From Hydrogenothermaceae bacterium (GTDB lineage: Bacteria; Aquificota; Aquificia; Aquificales; Hydrogenothermaceae), in the NCBI GenBank assembly GCA_026418455.1, contig JAOABH010000008.1:1-64000 (forward strand): 64,000 nucleotides of DNA, given 5' to 3'. How positions within the stretch are numbered: the first letter of the stretch is position 1; each line of letters starts with the position of its first letter. Made by a program: the position numbers and the translations under genes. The notes below the pieces were generated by a model. The model worked only from the letters and a program-made list of their open reading frames with translations. It searched no databases and was not told where the DNA came from. Shown in pieces: positions 16,980-27,075 of the stretch.

Positions 16980-18731
16980 ATGTCTATCTGGATAGAAAAG
17001 CAGAAGGTTGAGGAGTTAAAAAAACTCTTCTCTTCTGTAGAAGTTTATGAATACAGAGATGTGGTGTGGGTGGAGGTAGATACCCAGTATATCAAAAACT
17101 TTTTAAAGTTTCTTAAAGAAGACCCGAACTACTCTTTCAAAATGTTTGTAGATTTTACTGTGGTTGATCATCCTTTACATAATCCGAGATTTCAAGCTGT
17201 ATATATTCTCTACTCTCCAGATTTCAATAAAAGAGTTATAGTGAAAAGCTGGATAAACGGTGAAACTCACCCGACAGCTACAGATATTTGGAAAGGTGCT
17301 AAATGGGCGGAAAGAGAAGCTTATGATATGTTCGGTATAAGATTTGAAGGACACGATAACCTTGTTCGGATGTTTTTATGGGAAACATACCCTTACTTTC
17401 CTTTAAGAAAAGATTTTCCGAAGGAGGGTATAAAAGAGGTTTATCTACCTTCCCTGAATGAAGGTGAAAATATACCAAGCCATGATTACGATCCTTATCA
17501 TACCAGGGTTCCTACCTTAGAAGATTTGGAGATAACAGAGAGGAAAAGAATAAATAAACAGAACCAGATTGTTCTAAACTGGGGACCTTTACATCCTGGG
17601 ACCCACGGGACAATATGGTTTCTATTTGACATGGAAGGAGAAACTATAAAAAATTGCGATATCATTTTAGGACAGCTTCACCGTGGAATAGAAAAACTTG
17701 CAGAAGACCTTACATATACGCAGATAATACCCTATACAGATAGAATGGACTATATATCAGCAATATGCTCAAATGTAGCTTATGTTAATGCGGTTGAAAA
17801 AATTCTTGATGTAGAACCACCAGAAAAAGCAAAATGGATTAGGACAATGATGGCTGAACTTCAAAGGATAAACAGCCATCTCCTCTGGCTTGGAACAACA
17901 GCATTAGATCTTGGTGCTTTAACAATGTTTTTATATACATTCAGAGAAAGAGAAAAGTTGATGGATATCATAGAAGGTATAGCTGGTATAAGACTTAACT
18001 CTTCTTTTATGAGAATAGGTGGAGTAAGATATGACCTTCCAGAAGGTGCGATAGAAGTTATAGAACATTTCATAAAAGATTTTCCTTCCCGTATAAAAGA
18101 TTATGAGGACCTACTTACTAAAAATAGAATATGGATAAAGAGAAATAAAGATGTTGGCATAGTTACAAAAGAAGATGTTTATCAGTATGGACTTACAGGT
18201 GTTATGGCAAGATCTGCCGGAGTTCCTTACGATATAAGGTATATACAGCCTACCGATGCTTACGGTGAGGTTGATTTTGAAATACCACTAGGGACTGTTG
18301 GAGATGCTTATGATAGGTACCTGATTAGAATGGAAGAGATGAAACAGAGTTTAAATATTGTTCGTCAGTGTGTAGATAAACTTAAAACTCTGGAAAATGA
18401 TAAACATATAGCAACAGAGAACCCATACGTTTTACCTACATTACAGGAGACATTTACGTCTATCGAAGCTATGGTTAAAGATTTTAACCTAAGGATATAC
18501 GGAGAACAGGCTCCAATTGGTGAAGTGTATCTATCTGGTGAAAACCCCAGGGGAGAGTTAGGATTCTATATAGTTAGCAAAGGGGAAGGTAAACCCTACA
18601 GGTTGAGAATAAGATCAGGAGCTTTTTATAATTTACAAGCTTTTCCTGAACTTATAAGAGGTAGAACAGTTGCTGATGCTGTAGCATTACTTGGTAGCAT
18701 AGATCCAGTTGTTGGTGAAACTGATAGATAA
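16980..18731 (+). CDS. nuoCD: Fused NADH-quinone oxidoreductase subunits C and D
   Basis: A fusion of 583 residues. About 1-165 is NuoC ('ERETYDMFGIRFEGH'-type motif seen as 'EREAYDMFGIRFEGH'). About 190-583 is NuoD, with 'LNWGPLHPGTHGTIWF', 'HRGIEKLAED', 'INSHLLWLG' and 'GENPRGELGFY'. NuoD forms the quinone-binding floor with NuoB. Fused CD is known in several groups, including enterobacteria; the linker here is short. It follows nuoB after one base. A 115-bp gap separates it from nuoH, the only real break in the operon. Confidence 0.96.
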   Translation: MSIWIEKQKVEELKKLFSSVEVYEYRDVVWVEVDTQYIKNFLKFLKEDPNYSFKMFVDFTVVDHPLHNPRFQAVYILYSPDFNKRVIVKSWINGETHPTATDIWKGAKWAEREAYDMFGIRFEGHDNLVRMFLWETYPYFPLRKDFPKEGIKEVYLPSLNEGENIPSHDYDPYHTRVPTLEDLEITERKRINKQNQIVLNWGPLHPGTHGTIWFLFDMEGETIKNCDIILGQLHRGIEKLAEDLTYTQIIPYTDRMDYISAICSNVAYVNAVEKILDVEPPEKAKWIRTMMAELQRINSHLLWLGTTALDLGALTMFLYTFREREKLMDIIEGIAGIRLNSSFMRIGGVRYDLPEGAIEVIEHFIKDFPSRIKDYEDLLTKNRIWIKRNKDVGIVTKEDVYQYGLTGVMARSAGVPYDIRYIQPTDAYGEVDFEIPLGTVGDAYDRYLIRMEEMKQSLNIVRQCVDKLKTLENDKHIATENPYVLPTLQETFTSIEAMVKDFNLRIYGEQAPIGEVYLSGENPRGELGFYIVSKGEGKPYRLRIRSGAFYNLQAFPELIRGRTVADAVALLGSIDPVVGETDR

Positions 18732-18846
18732 ATAGTTTTTAATTTTCAATTAAATAGATGGCTTTTAACTGATTGCAAATAAAACAGTGTTTAATTTTAG
18801 AGCTCTTTATGTTATCATTTTTTAATAAAACATTAAGAGGTTGCAG

Positions 18847-19857
18847 ATGGAGATTTTAGGAACTGTTATAGGAGTTGTAGTAAAGTCTCTGATATTCATA
18901 GTTGGAATGTTTTTAGCAGCTGCATATCTAACTCTTATAGAGAGAAAATTTGCCGGCCATGTCCAACAGAGACCTGGACCACTACACGTAGGTTTCCATG
19001 GTTTACTGCAACCGATAGCTGATGCTCTTAAAGTCTTAACAAAGGAAGATATCGTTCCTGCTAATGTAGATAGAGTGTTATTCTATCTTGCATCTTTACT
19101 TGCATTTGTTCCTGCAATTATGATTCTCGCAGTTATCCCTTTCGGTGAACCTTTTACATTATTCGGAATAGAGATAAAGCCTTATATAACTGATTTAAAT
19201 GTGGGTTTAATCCTTGCTCTTGCTTTTGGTAGTATAAGTATATATGGTGTTATATTTGCTGGATGGGCTTCAAACAGTAAATATCCTATGATAGGTGGTC
19301 TTAGAAAAGCAGCTGTCTTAATTGGATACGAAGTTGCACTTGGTTTTGCTATGGTTGGGCCTCTCATGATGGCAGGTTCTTTCTCTTTAAGAGAAATTGT
19401 AGCTGCTCAAGATGGGTTTTTCGGAGCTTTTATATGGTATCAACCTATAGCTTTTATAGTTATACTTTTTGCGATTTTGGCAGAAACTGGAAGGACTCCT
19501 TTTGACGTTCAGGAAGCTGAAGCTGAGCTTGTCTCTGGTTATAACACTGAGTACTCTGGAATGAAGTTTGGTCTTTTCCCGTTGGCAGAGTGGTATATAG
19601 GAACATTTGTTTTGAGTGCTATAGCCGTTATACTATTCTTTGGAGGTTGGAAAGGTCCTCAGATTTTCGGATTCTTATCTCCATTTATATGGTTTTTCCT
19701 TAAAGTGGCTATGATGTTTATGTTTTTCCTCTGGGTCCACTGGACACTTCCAAGGTACAGAGTTGACCAAATTACAGAGATAGCTTGGAAAGTTATGTTA
19801 CCTTTATCTTTACTTAATATATTTATAACTGCAATAATAATTCTGATTAAAGGTTAG
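18847..19857 (+). CDS. nuoH: NADH-quinone oxidoreductase subunit H
   Basis: A polytopic membrane subunit forming the quinone chamber and linking to the proton channels. 'LIERKFAGHVQQRPGP' near residue 30 and 'ETGRTPFDVQEAEAELVSGYNTEYSG' near 212 are the conserved quinone-site loops. I prefer the ATG at 18847, six bases after AAGAGG, to the TTG at 18841; this gives 336 residues. The gap before it holds AT-rich sequence with possible but unconvincing promoter boxes. Confidence 0.96.
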   Translation: MEILGTVIGVVVKSLIFIVGMFLAAAYLTLIERKFAGHVQQRPGPLHVGFHGLLQPIADALKVLTKEDIVPANVDRVLFYLASLLAFVPAIMILAVIPFGEPFTLFGIEIKPYITDLNVGLILALAFGSISIYGVIFAGWASNSKYPMIGGLRKAAVLIGYEVALGFAMVGPLMMAGSFSLREIVAAQDGFFGAFIWYQPIAFIVILFAILAETGRTPFDVQEAEAELVSGYNTEYSGMKFGLFPLAEWYIGTFVLSAIAVILFFGGWKGPQIFGFLSPFIWFFLKVAMMFMFFLWVHWTLPRYRVDQITEIAWKVMLPLSLLNIFITAIIILIKG

Positions 19858-19858
19858 C

Positions 19859-20461
19859 ATGATTAAGGTGAAGTTTTTAGAGAGACCTAACTTAAATTTA
19901 TGGGAGAAAGTTTTTTTCTTAGATTTTATAAATGGTCTTAAAGTTACATTTAAAAATCTCTTAAGGAAGACCATAACAACTAAATATCCATATGAGAAGC
20001 TAACACCACCTAAGAGATTTAGGGGAGTCCATGCTCACAGGGTAAAAGATGGACAGGAACCACCATCTTTTGCTGTTTTAGGTAAATTTATGGAGATAAA
20101 CTACGATGAAAGTAGGTGTGTAGCCTGTTATATGTGTCAGCAAGCTTGTCCTATGCCAACACTGTTTAAAATAGAGGCTGTTCAACTTCCTAATGGTAAA
20201 AAAAGGGTTACAAAGTTTGAGATGAACTTACTTAACTGCCTCTACTGTGGTTTGTGTGTAGATGCTTGTCCTGTTGATTGTCTCATAATGACTGACATCT
20301 ATGAATCTGCAAATTATCACAGGAAAAACTGTGTAATCCATATGGAAGATATGAGTGATAGGGGAAGAGATTTTGATAGAAGGAGAAAACAGGAGAAAGA
20401 TAGAATCTGGATAGATGATCAAGAAAGAACTAAACTTTGGGGGCAGATTAGATGGACTTAG
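19859..20461 (+). CDS. nuoI: NADH-quinone oxidoreductase subunit I
   Basis: The peripheral-arm subunit with two [4Fe-4S] clusters (N6a, N6b). The ligands are in 'CVACYMCQQACPMP' near residue 87 and 'CLYCGLCVDACPVDC' near 127. The 200 residues include an N-terminal amphipathic segment and the 'YPYEKLTPPKRFRGVHA' stretch common to NuoI. It starts one base after the nuoH stop and overlaps nuoJ by ten bases. Confidence 0.97.
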   Translation: MIKVKFLERPNLNLWEKVFFLDFINGLKVTFKNLLRKTITTKYPYEKLTPPKRFRGVHAHRVKDGQEPPSFAVLGKFMEINYDESRCVACYMCQQACPMPTLFKIEAVQLPNGKKRVTKFEMNLLNCLYCGLCVDACPVDCLIMTDIYESANYHRKNCVIHMEDMSDRGRDFDRRRKQEKDRIWIDDQERTKLWGQIRWT

Positions 20462-20967
20462 GTGTAGTGGCTTTTTGGATTTTATCTGCTATAGCTGTTG
20501 TATCAGCATTTGGTGTTGTATTTTTTAAAAATATAATTTACGCTGTTCTTTCCCTGATTTCTGCACTGATAGCAATCTCAGGACTGTTTTTTAATCTTGG
20601 GGCAGAACTTGTAGGAGCTTTACAGATCCTCATCTATGCTGTTGCGATAGTTGTTTTCTATGTTCTTGTTATATCCACTGTGCCGGAGTATAAGGGAGAA
20701 GCAGTAGACCCTAAATACGCTCTGCTGTCTGCACCTTTTGGGTTTATGTTATTTATGGAGCTTGCTTTTGTTAGTGTTTATGGTCTTTGGAAGTCAGGAA
20801 CAGGGATATTTACACCACAGGTAGTTCAAGAGATATCAAATGCAAAAGCTGTTGCAACGATGTTATTTACTAAATATCTCTTCCCATTTGAAGTAGCTTC
20901 TCTTATCCTATTGGTAGCGATGATAGGTGCTATTGTTCTTGGGAAAAAAGATATAGTAGAAGATTAG
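20452..20967 (+). CDS. nuoJ: NADH-quinone oxidoreductase subunit J
   Basis: A five-helix membrane subunit near the quinone site. 'KNIIYAVLSLISALIAISGLF' near residue 26 and 'GALQILIYAVAIVVFYV' near 55 match the family, the second holding the pi-bulge helix. The 171 residues are typical. The ATG lies inside the nuoI coding end, so it depends on coupled translation. Confidence 0.95.
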   Translation: MDLGVVAFWILSAIAVVSAFGVVFFKNIIYAVLSLISALIAISGLFFNLGAELVGALQILIYAVAIVVFYVLVISTVPEYKGEAVDPKYALLSAPFGFMLFMELAFVSVYGLWKSGTGIFTPQVVQEISNAKAVATMLFTKYLFPFEVASLILLVAMIGAIVLGKKDIVED

Positions 20968-20977
20968 GAGGTAATCA

Positions 20978-21280
20978 ATGGTTCCTTACGAGTATTATCT
21001 TGTTTTAAGCGGACTACTGATGGTTCTTGGATTTATAGGTATTATAGTTAGAAAAAATATAATAGCTCTACTTATCTCTACTGAGCTTATGCTTAACTCT
21101 GTGAATATTGCCTTCGTTGCTTTTGATATGAAACTACATGATGTAGCTGGACAGGTCTTTGTATTCTTTATACTGACTATAGCTGCTGCCGAGGCTGCTA
21201 TAGGGTTGGGGCTCATAATGGCTATATACAGAATGAAAAAAGATGTTGATGTAACAAAAATAGCAGAGTTAAAGGGGTAA
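20978..21280 (+). CDS. nuoK: NADH-quinone oxidoreductase subunit K
   Basis: A three-helix MrpC-like subunit of 100 residues with two conserved membrane glutamates ('LISTELMLNSVNIAFV' and 'AAAEAAIGLGL') on the proton path between NuoJ and NuoN. GGAGG lies seven bases before the ATG. The order J-K-L is the standard one. Confidence 0.97.
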   Translation: MVPYEYYLVLSGLLMVLGFIGIIVRKNIIALLISTELMLNSVNIAFVAFDMKLHDVAGQVFVFFILTIAAAEAAIGLGLIMAIYRMKKDVDVTKIAELKG

Positions 21281-21283
21281 GAG

Positions 21284-23230
21284 ATGGAGTATTTATGGAT
21301 TATACCTTTCTCACCGTTAGTTGCATTTGTCATTATAGGGCTGTTTGGTTATAAGTTTCTAAGGGAGCCTCTTGCAGGTATAGTTGCAGTTATAGGAGTA
21401 GCAATATCTGCTATTACTTCCGTTATAGGTTTTATGGATGTTGCAAAAACTGGTAATTACTATAATTTGAAGCTTTTTAATTGGATGACCGTAGGGGATT
21501 ACAACATTGCAGTTAGTATCTTATGGGATCCTCTCTCTGCATTGATGACCTGTGTTGTAACATGTGTATCTACCTTTATTTTCATATTTGCAACCGGGTA
21601 TATGAAGGGTGATGAATCTTATCCAAGGTTCTTTGCATACCTTTCTCTCTTCGTATTTATGATGCTTATGCTTACTTTATCTGATAATTTGGTTCAGCTT
21701 TTCTTCGGATGGGAAGGTGTTGGACTTGCTTCCTATCTGTTAATCGGATTTTGGCACTATAAAAAATCTGCTGCAAATGCAGCTATGGAAGCTTTTGTAG
21801 TGAATAGGGTTGGGGATTGGCTTTTCTTACTTGGAATACTACTTGCTTTTGTAACTTTTGGAACGTTAGATTACTTAGAGATATTTAATAAAATTCCAGA
21901 AGTATCCGTTGGTATTATTACCGCTATAGCTCTGTTACTATTTGGTGGAGCTGTTGGTAAGTCTGCTCAGATACCGCTACATATATGGCTTCCTAATGCT
22001 ATGGAAGGTCCTACTCCGGTTTCTGCTCTGATACACGCAGCTACGATGGTTGCAGCAGGTGTATATATGGTTGCAAGGGTTATGCCTGTGTTTGCTGCTT
22101 CCGAAGTTGCCCTTGATACTGTTCTCTTTGTGGGAACAATGTCTGCATTTATAGCTGCTACTATGGGACTTGTTCAGAATGATATAAAGAGAATTATCGC
22201 ATACTCTACACTTTCTCAGCTTGGTTATATGTTTGCAGCAGAAGGTTTAGGACTGTTTAGTGAAGGTATGTTCCACTTAACATCCCACGCTGTATTTAAA
22301 GCTTTACTATTCTTGGGATCTGGTAGTGTCTTAATTGCTCTACATCACCTGTTAGACGTTCAGAAGATGGGTCAGATTGGAAGGGCTATGCCTATTACAA
22401 TGGGGACATTTTTAATAGGTTCTCTTGCATTGGCAGGTATTCCTCCGTTTGTAGGTTTCTTTAGTAAAGACCCTATTATAGAGGGAGCTTTTGAGATAAA
22501 TACTTTTGTGTTTATGTTCCTCTGGGCAGGTGCATTTTTGACAGCCTTTTACATATTTAGACTTTTCTTCCTAACATTTTTCAGCACTGACAGATTAGAT
22601 CCTCATATAAGGGAGCATGTTCATGAATCTCCACCAAATATGACTATTCCTCTTATAGTTCTTGCAACTGCTACGGTAGTGTTGGGATTCTTCAGAGAGT
22701 TCTTTATAAACTTCTTAAAACCTTCTTTAGATCCACACAGTATGAAGTTTCTATCCGAGGAAACAAAGTCAATAGTATGGGAAGGATTGGCAAGATCTCA
22801 CCATGTTGAGATAGATGCTGATGCATTTCATTTCTTAGGACATTCATTAACTTCTTTCTTAGGTATAGTTTTACTTGGTACTGCTTTGGCTGGTATATTT
22901 ACAGCTTATGTTATCTACCAACTCAGGAAGGTTGATCCAGTTAAAGTTGGAGAGATGTTCCAACCTATCTATAAACTTTTCTACAACAGATGGTATTTTG
23001 ATCATATTTACTATGCTATATTTGTTTATGGATACTATAAATTTTCAAAACTTTTATGGTTTGTAGGTGATAAGATGATTATTGATGGAGTTGTTGATGG
23101 ATCTGCCAAGGCTTCTATATTCAGTGGTGATATTTTCAGGAAGACACAGCTTGGTAGGATTAGCGGATATGTTCTTCAGATGCTGATAGGCACAGCTATA
23201 TTTTTAGCTCTATTCTTGATTATAAGGTAA
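21284..23230 (+). CDS. nuoL: NADH-quinone oxidoreductase subunit L
   Basis: The distal antiporter-like proton pump. 'LFFGWEGVGLASYLLIGFW' near residue 140, the channel Lys region 'GAVGKSAQIPLHIWLPNAMEGPTP' near 228 and 'HAATMVAAGVYM' are diagnostic. The 648 residues include the C-terminal amphipathic lateral helix and final membrane helix. It starts three bases after nuoK, within the membrane-arm block of the operon. Confidence 0.97.
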   Translation: MEYLWIIPFSPLVAFVIIGLFGYKFLREPLAGIVAVIGVAISAITSVIGFMDVAKTGNYYNLKLFNWMTVGDYNIAVSILWDPLSALMTCVVTCVSTFIFIFATGYMKGDESYPRFFAYLSLFVFMMLMLTLSDNLVQLFFGWEGVGLASYLLIGFWHYKKSAANAAMEAFVVNRVGDWLFLLGILLAFVTFGTLDYLEIFNKIPEVSVGIITAIALLLFGGAVGKSAQIPLHIWLPNAMEGPTPVSALIHAATMVAAGVYMVARVMPVFAASEVALDTVLFVGTMSAFIAATMGLVQNDIKRIIAYSTLSQLGYMFAAEGLGLFSEGMFHLTSHAVFKALLFLGSGSVLIALHHLLDVQKMGQIGRAMPITMGTFLIGSLALAGIPPFVGFFSKDPIIEGAFEINTFVFMFLWAGAFLTAFYIFRLFFLTFFSTDRLDPHIREHVHESPPNMTIPLIVLATATVVLGFFREFFINFLKPSLDPHSMKFLSEETKSIVWEGLARSHHVEIDADAFHFLGHSLTSFLGIVLLGTALAGIFTAYVIYQLRKVDPVKVGEMFQPIYKLFYNRWYFDHIYYAIFVYGYYKFSKLLWFVGDKMIIDGVVDGSAKASIFSGDIFRKTQLGRISGYVLQMLIGTAIFLALFLIIR

Positions 23231-23243
23231 GAGGAGGTAGATT

Positions 23244-24752
23244 ATGACACCTGAGTTTGTACCTGCTGGATTTCCAATACTTTCGGTTTCAATAATCATA
23301 CCTGTTATAGCAGCTGCAGTTGTTTTTGCCTTAAATGAGAAAATGGCAAAACCGATAAGTATTATCACTTCAGCAATAGTCCTTGCAATATCTTCTTACC
23401 TTCTTTTAGTTTATGATCCTTCTGGATATAAAATACAGTTTTATGAAAAGTATCAATGGATACCTCAGTTTGGTATTTCGTATGAGGTTGGTGTAGATGC
23501 TCTATCTTTAACGATGGTATGGCTTACTGCTCTTGCTTTCTTTGTGTCTTTTGTGTGGAGTACAAACATAGAGAAGAGAATTAAAGAGTATTTTGTGTCT
23601 TTCCTTATACTTGAAGCAGCCTGTATTGGTGTATTTGTAGCTTGGGACTTAGTAGCTTTCTATGTTTTCTGGGAAGTTATGCTCATACCTATGTTTCTTA
23701 TAATAGGTATCTGGGGATACGCAGAGAGACTCTATGCTGCAACTAAGTTCTTTATATATACATTCTTTGGTTCTCTCTTTCTTCTTATTGGTGTTATAGG
23801 AATGTATATATACAACTTTTACTCTAACGGTGTTCTGTCTACAAGTTATTTTGACCTTATCAATGTTAAACTTCCCCATAACCTTGAGCTTATATTTTTC
23901 TTACTTCTTGCTCTTGGATTTGCTGTAAAGGTTCCTATGTGGCCATTCCACACATGGCTTCCAGCTGCACACGTTCAAGCTCCAACTGCTGGATCCGTTA
24001 TACTTGCCGCTGTCTTACTTAAAATGGGGACTTATGGATTTGTAAGATTTAACCTTCCGTGGTTTCCAGAGGCATCAAAATACTTTATGCCTGTGATGTT
24101 TACTCTTGGTGTTATAGCTATAATATACACAGCCATGATGGCTATAGCTCAGACTCATATCAAGAGGCTTATAGCATACTCATCTGTTTCTCACATGGGT
24201 TTTGTTACAATTGGAACATTTGCACTAAATCAGGAAGGTGTAAATGGGGCTATTATAACAATGATATCTCACGGACTTACATCTGGAGCTCTCTTCCTTG
24301 CTGCAGGTTTTATATATGAGAGATTACACAGTTATGAGATGAAAGACCTTGGTGGTATGGCTAAGTTTGTTCCTGTTTTTGCAACTTTATTTATGATATC
24401 TGCTATGGCTTCTGCAGGGTTGCCTGGTTTATCTGGATTTGTCGGTGAGTTTTTGGCTTTATTAGGGACGTTTAAGGTTAGTATATTAACTGCTACACTT
24501 GCTGGACTGAGTTTGATTGTCGGAGCTGCATATACATTGTGGTTATACAAGAGGACAATGTTTGAGGAAGAACTTTTAAGTGAGGAAAAGATAAAAGAGT
24601 ATGAACATCTTAAAGATCTCAATAAAGCTGAACTTTGGTCTTTCTTACCTTTAGTTGTGTTTATGTTTGTTATTGGTATCTACCCAAATTGGTGGATAAA
24701 CCTTATAAACAGTACATCTCAATTTGTTCTCCATAAGATAGTAGGAGGGTAA
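23244..24752 (+). CDS. nuoM: NADH-quinone oxidoreductase subunit M
   Basis: The second antiporter-like proton-pumping subunit of complex I. '[20 protein letters not shown]' near residue 136 has the conserved Glu and '[20 protein letters not shown]' near 230 the channel Lys. '[11 protein letters not shown]' near 315 is another family block. The 502 residues are normal. GAGGAGG precedes the ATG. It lies 13 bp behind nuoL. Confidence 0.97.
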   Translation: MTPEFVPAGFPILSVSIIIPVIAAAVVFALNEKMAKPISIITSAIVLAISSYLLLVYDPSGYKIQFYEKYQWIPQFGISYEVGVDALSLTMVWLTALAFFVSFVWSTNIEKRIKEYFVSFLILEAACIGVFVAWDLVAFYVFWEVMLIPMFLIIGIWGYAERLYAATKFFIYTFFGSLFLLIGVIGMYIYNFYSNGVLSTSYFDLINVKLPHNLELIFFLLLALGFAVKVPMWPFHTWLPAAHVQAPTAGSVILAAVLLKMGTYGFVRFNLPWFPEASKYFMPVMFTLGVIAIIYTAMMAIAQTHIKRLIAYSSVSHMGFVTIGTFALNQEGVNGAIITMISHGLTSGALFLAAGFIYERLHSYEMKDLGGMAKFVPVFATLFMISAMASAGLPGLSGFVGEFLALLGTFKVSILTATLAGLSLIVGAAYTLWLYKRTMFEEELLSEEKIKEYEHLKDLNKAELWSFLPLVVFMFVIGIYPNWWINLINSTSQFVLHKIVGG

Positions 24753-24754
24753 TT

Positions 24755-26224
24755 ATGAGTATAATACAGCAGATAGTATCCGGACTTGGTACTCCTAACT
24801 TTTTTGTGTTGATGCCAGAGATTGTTGTAACAGTAACAGCTCTTTTGATTTTAGTTGTTGAACTTTTTACAAAAAATAAAACACTCCTATCTACTTTGGC
24901 TATTTCAGGTCTTGGATTAGCTACTGTCTCCATATTCTTTATTCAGCAAGGAGATGTGACACTTTTTGGATTGTATATAGTTGATACTTTCTCACTATGG
25001 TTTAAGTTTATGATACTCATAACCTCTATACTTATCTTTGCTGTATTTAATCCCTATATAGAGAGTAAGAAAACATTCTATGGAGAACATTACTACCTTA
25101 TGCTCTTTGCCATTGTAGGAATGATGATTATGGTTTCATCTCCAAACCTTGTTACTTTCTACATAGGACTTGAACTTATGTCTATCTCTATATACATATT
25201 AGTTGGTCTTTGGAAGAAGGATTATAAATCAAAAGAAGGTGCTTTTAAATATTTAATAATTGGTGGTGCTGGAACAGCAATAATAAGCTATGCCATAGCT
25301 CTCATATACGGTAAAACTGGCAGTTTCGATTTCTTAAGAATAGCATCAGAGATTCAGGATAAAGCAGATATAGGTGTATTGGGAGGTCTTTTACTTCTTA
25401 TTGTTGGACTTGCTCTAAAAGCTTCTGCCGTTCCTTTCCACTTCTGGACTCCGGATGCTTACGAATCAGCTCCTACTCCTATAACAGCATTTATGGGTGG
25501 TGTTGCAAAACTTGCAACTTATGCCGTTATAGTTAGAGTTTTAATAGGAGCATTTCCTTTTAGTGAAGAGATCTGGGCTTATGGTTGGGCTATACTGGCT
25601 GCTGCATCTATGATAATAGGAAATTTTGTTGCATTAAGACAGAAAGATGTCAAGAGAATGCTTGCATATTCATCTATAGCCCATACAGGGTATATAGTTG
25701 GTGCTCTTGCTTCTGGAAATGCTATTGGTTTTCAGGCACTTATATTCTATTCTCTGGTTTACGTATTTATGGCTATTGGAGGTTTTATTTTCCTATCAGC
25801 TTTTGAGAAAAATGAAGGCTGGACAAATCATATAGATGATTTTAAAGGTCTTGCCAAGAAACATCCTGTAATGGCTCTTTACATGCTTATACTTATGTTC
25901 TCTATGCTCGGTATTCCTCCTACGGCAGGATTTATGGGTAAGTTTGGAGTTTTTATAGCTCTTATCTCTGCTGACGTATGGTGGCTTGCTGTTGTCCTTG
26001 TTATCACAAGTATAGTGTCAGCAGGTTACTATTTAAAGATAGTTGCAAATATGTATATGCACGAGCCTGTTAATGATAGGAAGTTTAATCTAACTCCGAT
26101 GGAAAAGTCTGTGATAGCTTTCTTATCTATACTCACTTTGCTACTTGGAATATATCCTGCTATCTTCTGGGATATATCTAATTTACTTACCCAATCTCTT
26201 GTTATGGTATCAATTGCAAGATGA
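24755..26224 (+). CDS. nuoN: NADH-quinone oxidoreductase subunit N
   Basis: The third antiporter-like subunit. '[20 protein letters not shown]' near residue 133, '[20 protein letters not shown]' near 225 and '[11 protein letters not shown]' near 305 are the family blocks. At 489 residues it is complete. GGAGGG precedes the ATG two bases after nuoM. Its stop overlaps the gmk ATG as ATGA, linking complex I to two housekeeping genes. Confidence 0.97.
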   Translation: MSIIQQIVSGLGTPNFFVLMPEIVVTVTALLILVVELFTKNKTLLSTLAISGLGLATVSIFFIQQGDVTLFGLYIVDTFSLWFKFMILITSILIFAVFNPYIESKKTFYGEHYYLMLFAIVGMMIMVSSPNLVTFYIGLELMSISIYILVGLWKKDYKSKEGAFKYLIIGGAGTAIISYAIALIYGKTGSFDFLRIASEIQDKADIGVLGGLLLLIVGLALKASAVPFHFWTPDAYESAPTPITAFMGGVAKLATYAVIVRVLIGAFPFSEEIWAYGWAILAAASMIIGNFVALRQKDVKRMLAYSSIAHTGYIVGALASGNAIGFQALIFYSLVYVFMAIGGFIFLSAFEKNEGWTNHIDDFKGLAKKHPVMALYMLILMFSMLGIPPTAGFMGKFGVFIALISADVWWLAVVLVITSIVSAGYYLKIVANMYMHEPVNDRKFNLTPMEKSVIAFLSILTLLLGIYPAIFWDISNLLTQSLVMVSIAR

Positions 26225-26835
26225 GAGGTAATCTATACGTAATATCTGCTCCTGCGGGAGCGGGAAAAACTACAATAACTAATATGTTATTAAATGAGTT
26301 AGATTTTTTGCAGAGAGTTGTAACCGTTACTACCAGACAAAAGAGAGTAAATGAGATAGATGGTGTAGATTATATATTTAAAACTGAAGAAGAGTTTAAA
26401 CAGATGATAGAAAATGGAGAGCTGCTTGAGTATGCCGTAGTTCATGGTAACTACTATGGGACTCCGAGAAAGCAAGTTGAAGAATATCTCTCTCAGGGAT
26501 ATGATGTTGTTTTGGTTATAGATGTCCAAGGTATGAGACAGGTAAAGGCAAACTTTCCGGAAGTTATAACTATATTTATACTGCCCCCTTCTTTAAAAGA
26601 GTTAATAGCGAGGATGAAAGTTAGAGGGGATGATGAAAGGGAAATAGAAAAGCGTATTAAAACTGCTACTTCTGAACTACCTGCTTGGAAAGAGTATGAC
26701 TACATCGTTATAAACGATAATCTTGAAAGGGCAACAAACAGTATAAAATGTATAATAGTGTCAAACAGGTTAAAAAGAGATAAATTTGACGTTCGTATTA
26801 TAGAAGATGAAGAGATAAGAAAATATCTGGTATAA
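26221..26835 (+). CDS. gmk: Guanylate kinase
   Basis: Phosphorylates GMP to GDP. The P-loop '[13 protein letters not shown]' is at residue 8, '[18 protein letters not shown]' (GMP binding) near 38 and '[13 protein letters not shown]' near 98. The 204 residues are normal. It is coupled to nuoN by an ATGA overlap and followed by rpoZ, the common gmk-rpoZ pairing. Confidence 0.96.
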   Translation: MRGNLYVISAPAGAGKTTITNMLLNELDFLQRVVTVTTRQKRVNEIDGVDYIFKTEEEFKQMIENGELLEYAVVHGNYYGTPRKQVEEYLSQGYDVVLVIDVQGMRQVKANFPEVITIFILPPSLKELIARMKVRGDDEREIEKRIKTATSELPAWKEYDYIVINDNLERATNSIKCIIVSNRLKRDKFDVRIIEDEEIRKYLV

Positions 26836-26868
26836 TATTCCTTTTAAAAATTTCCGGAGGTGTCAATA

Positions 26869-27075
26869 TTGAGTCAAAGACCTTTGATAGAGCAAGCCCT
26901 AAAAAAAGTTAAAAGTAGATATGAGTTAGTTCATGCTGCATCTAAACTTGCAATTGAGTTATATGAAACTGGTGCTGAAACTTATGTTACAGAAGAGGGA
27001 ATAGCTCTGAAAAAAACAGTTATAGCTATAGATGAGATAGCAACTGGAAAAGCAAAGATAGTTAGAAAAGATTAA
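26869..27075 (+). CDS. rpoZ: DNA-directed RNA polymerase omega subunit
   Basis: The small subunit that stabilises beta-prime and helps bind ppGpp. 'LIEQALKKVKSRYELVHAASKLA' is the conserved N-terminal omega pattern, followed by 'ALKKTVIAIDEIATGK'. I start at the TTG at 26869 (68 residues), eight bases after CGGAGG; the GTG at 26860 used by the track overlaps that site. Its stop shares TTAA with the convergent kinase gene. A TATAAT overlapping the gmk stop lacks a suitable -35. Confidence 0.88.
   Translation: MSQRPLIEQALKKVKSRYELVHAASKLAIELYETGAETYVTEEGIALKKTVIAIDEIATGKAKIVRKD

Noticed and set aside
18732-18846. 115-bp gap inside the nuo operon as a possible small RNA or promoter
   Set aside because: AT-rich with several imperfect -10/-35 pairs but no convincing set and no stable hairpin.
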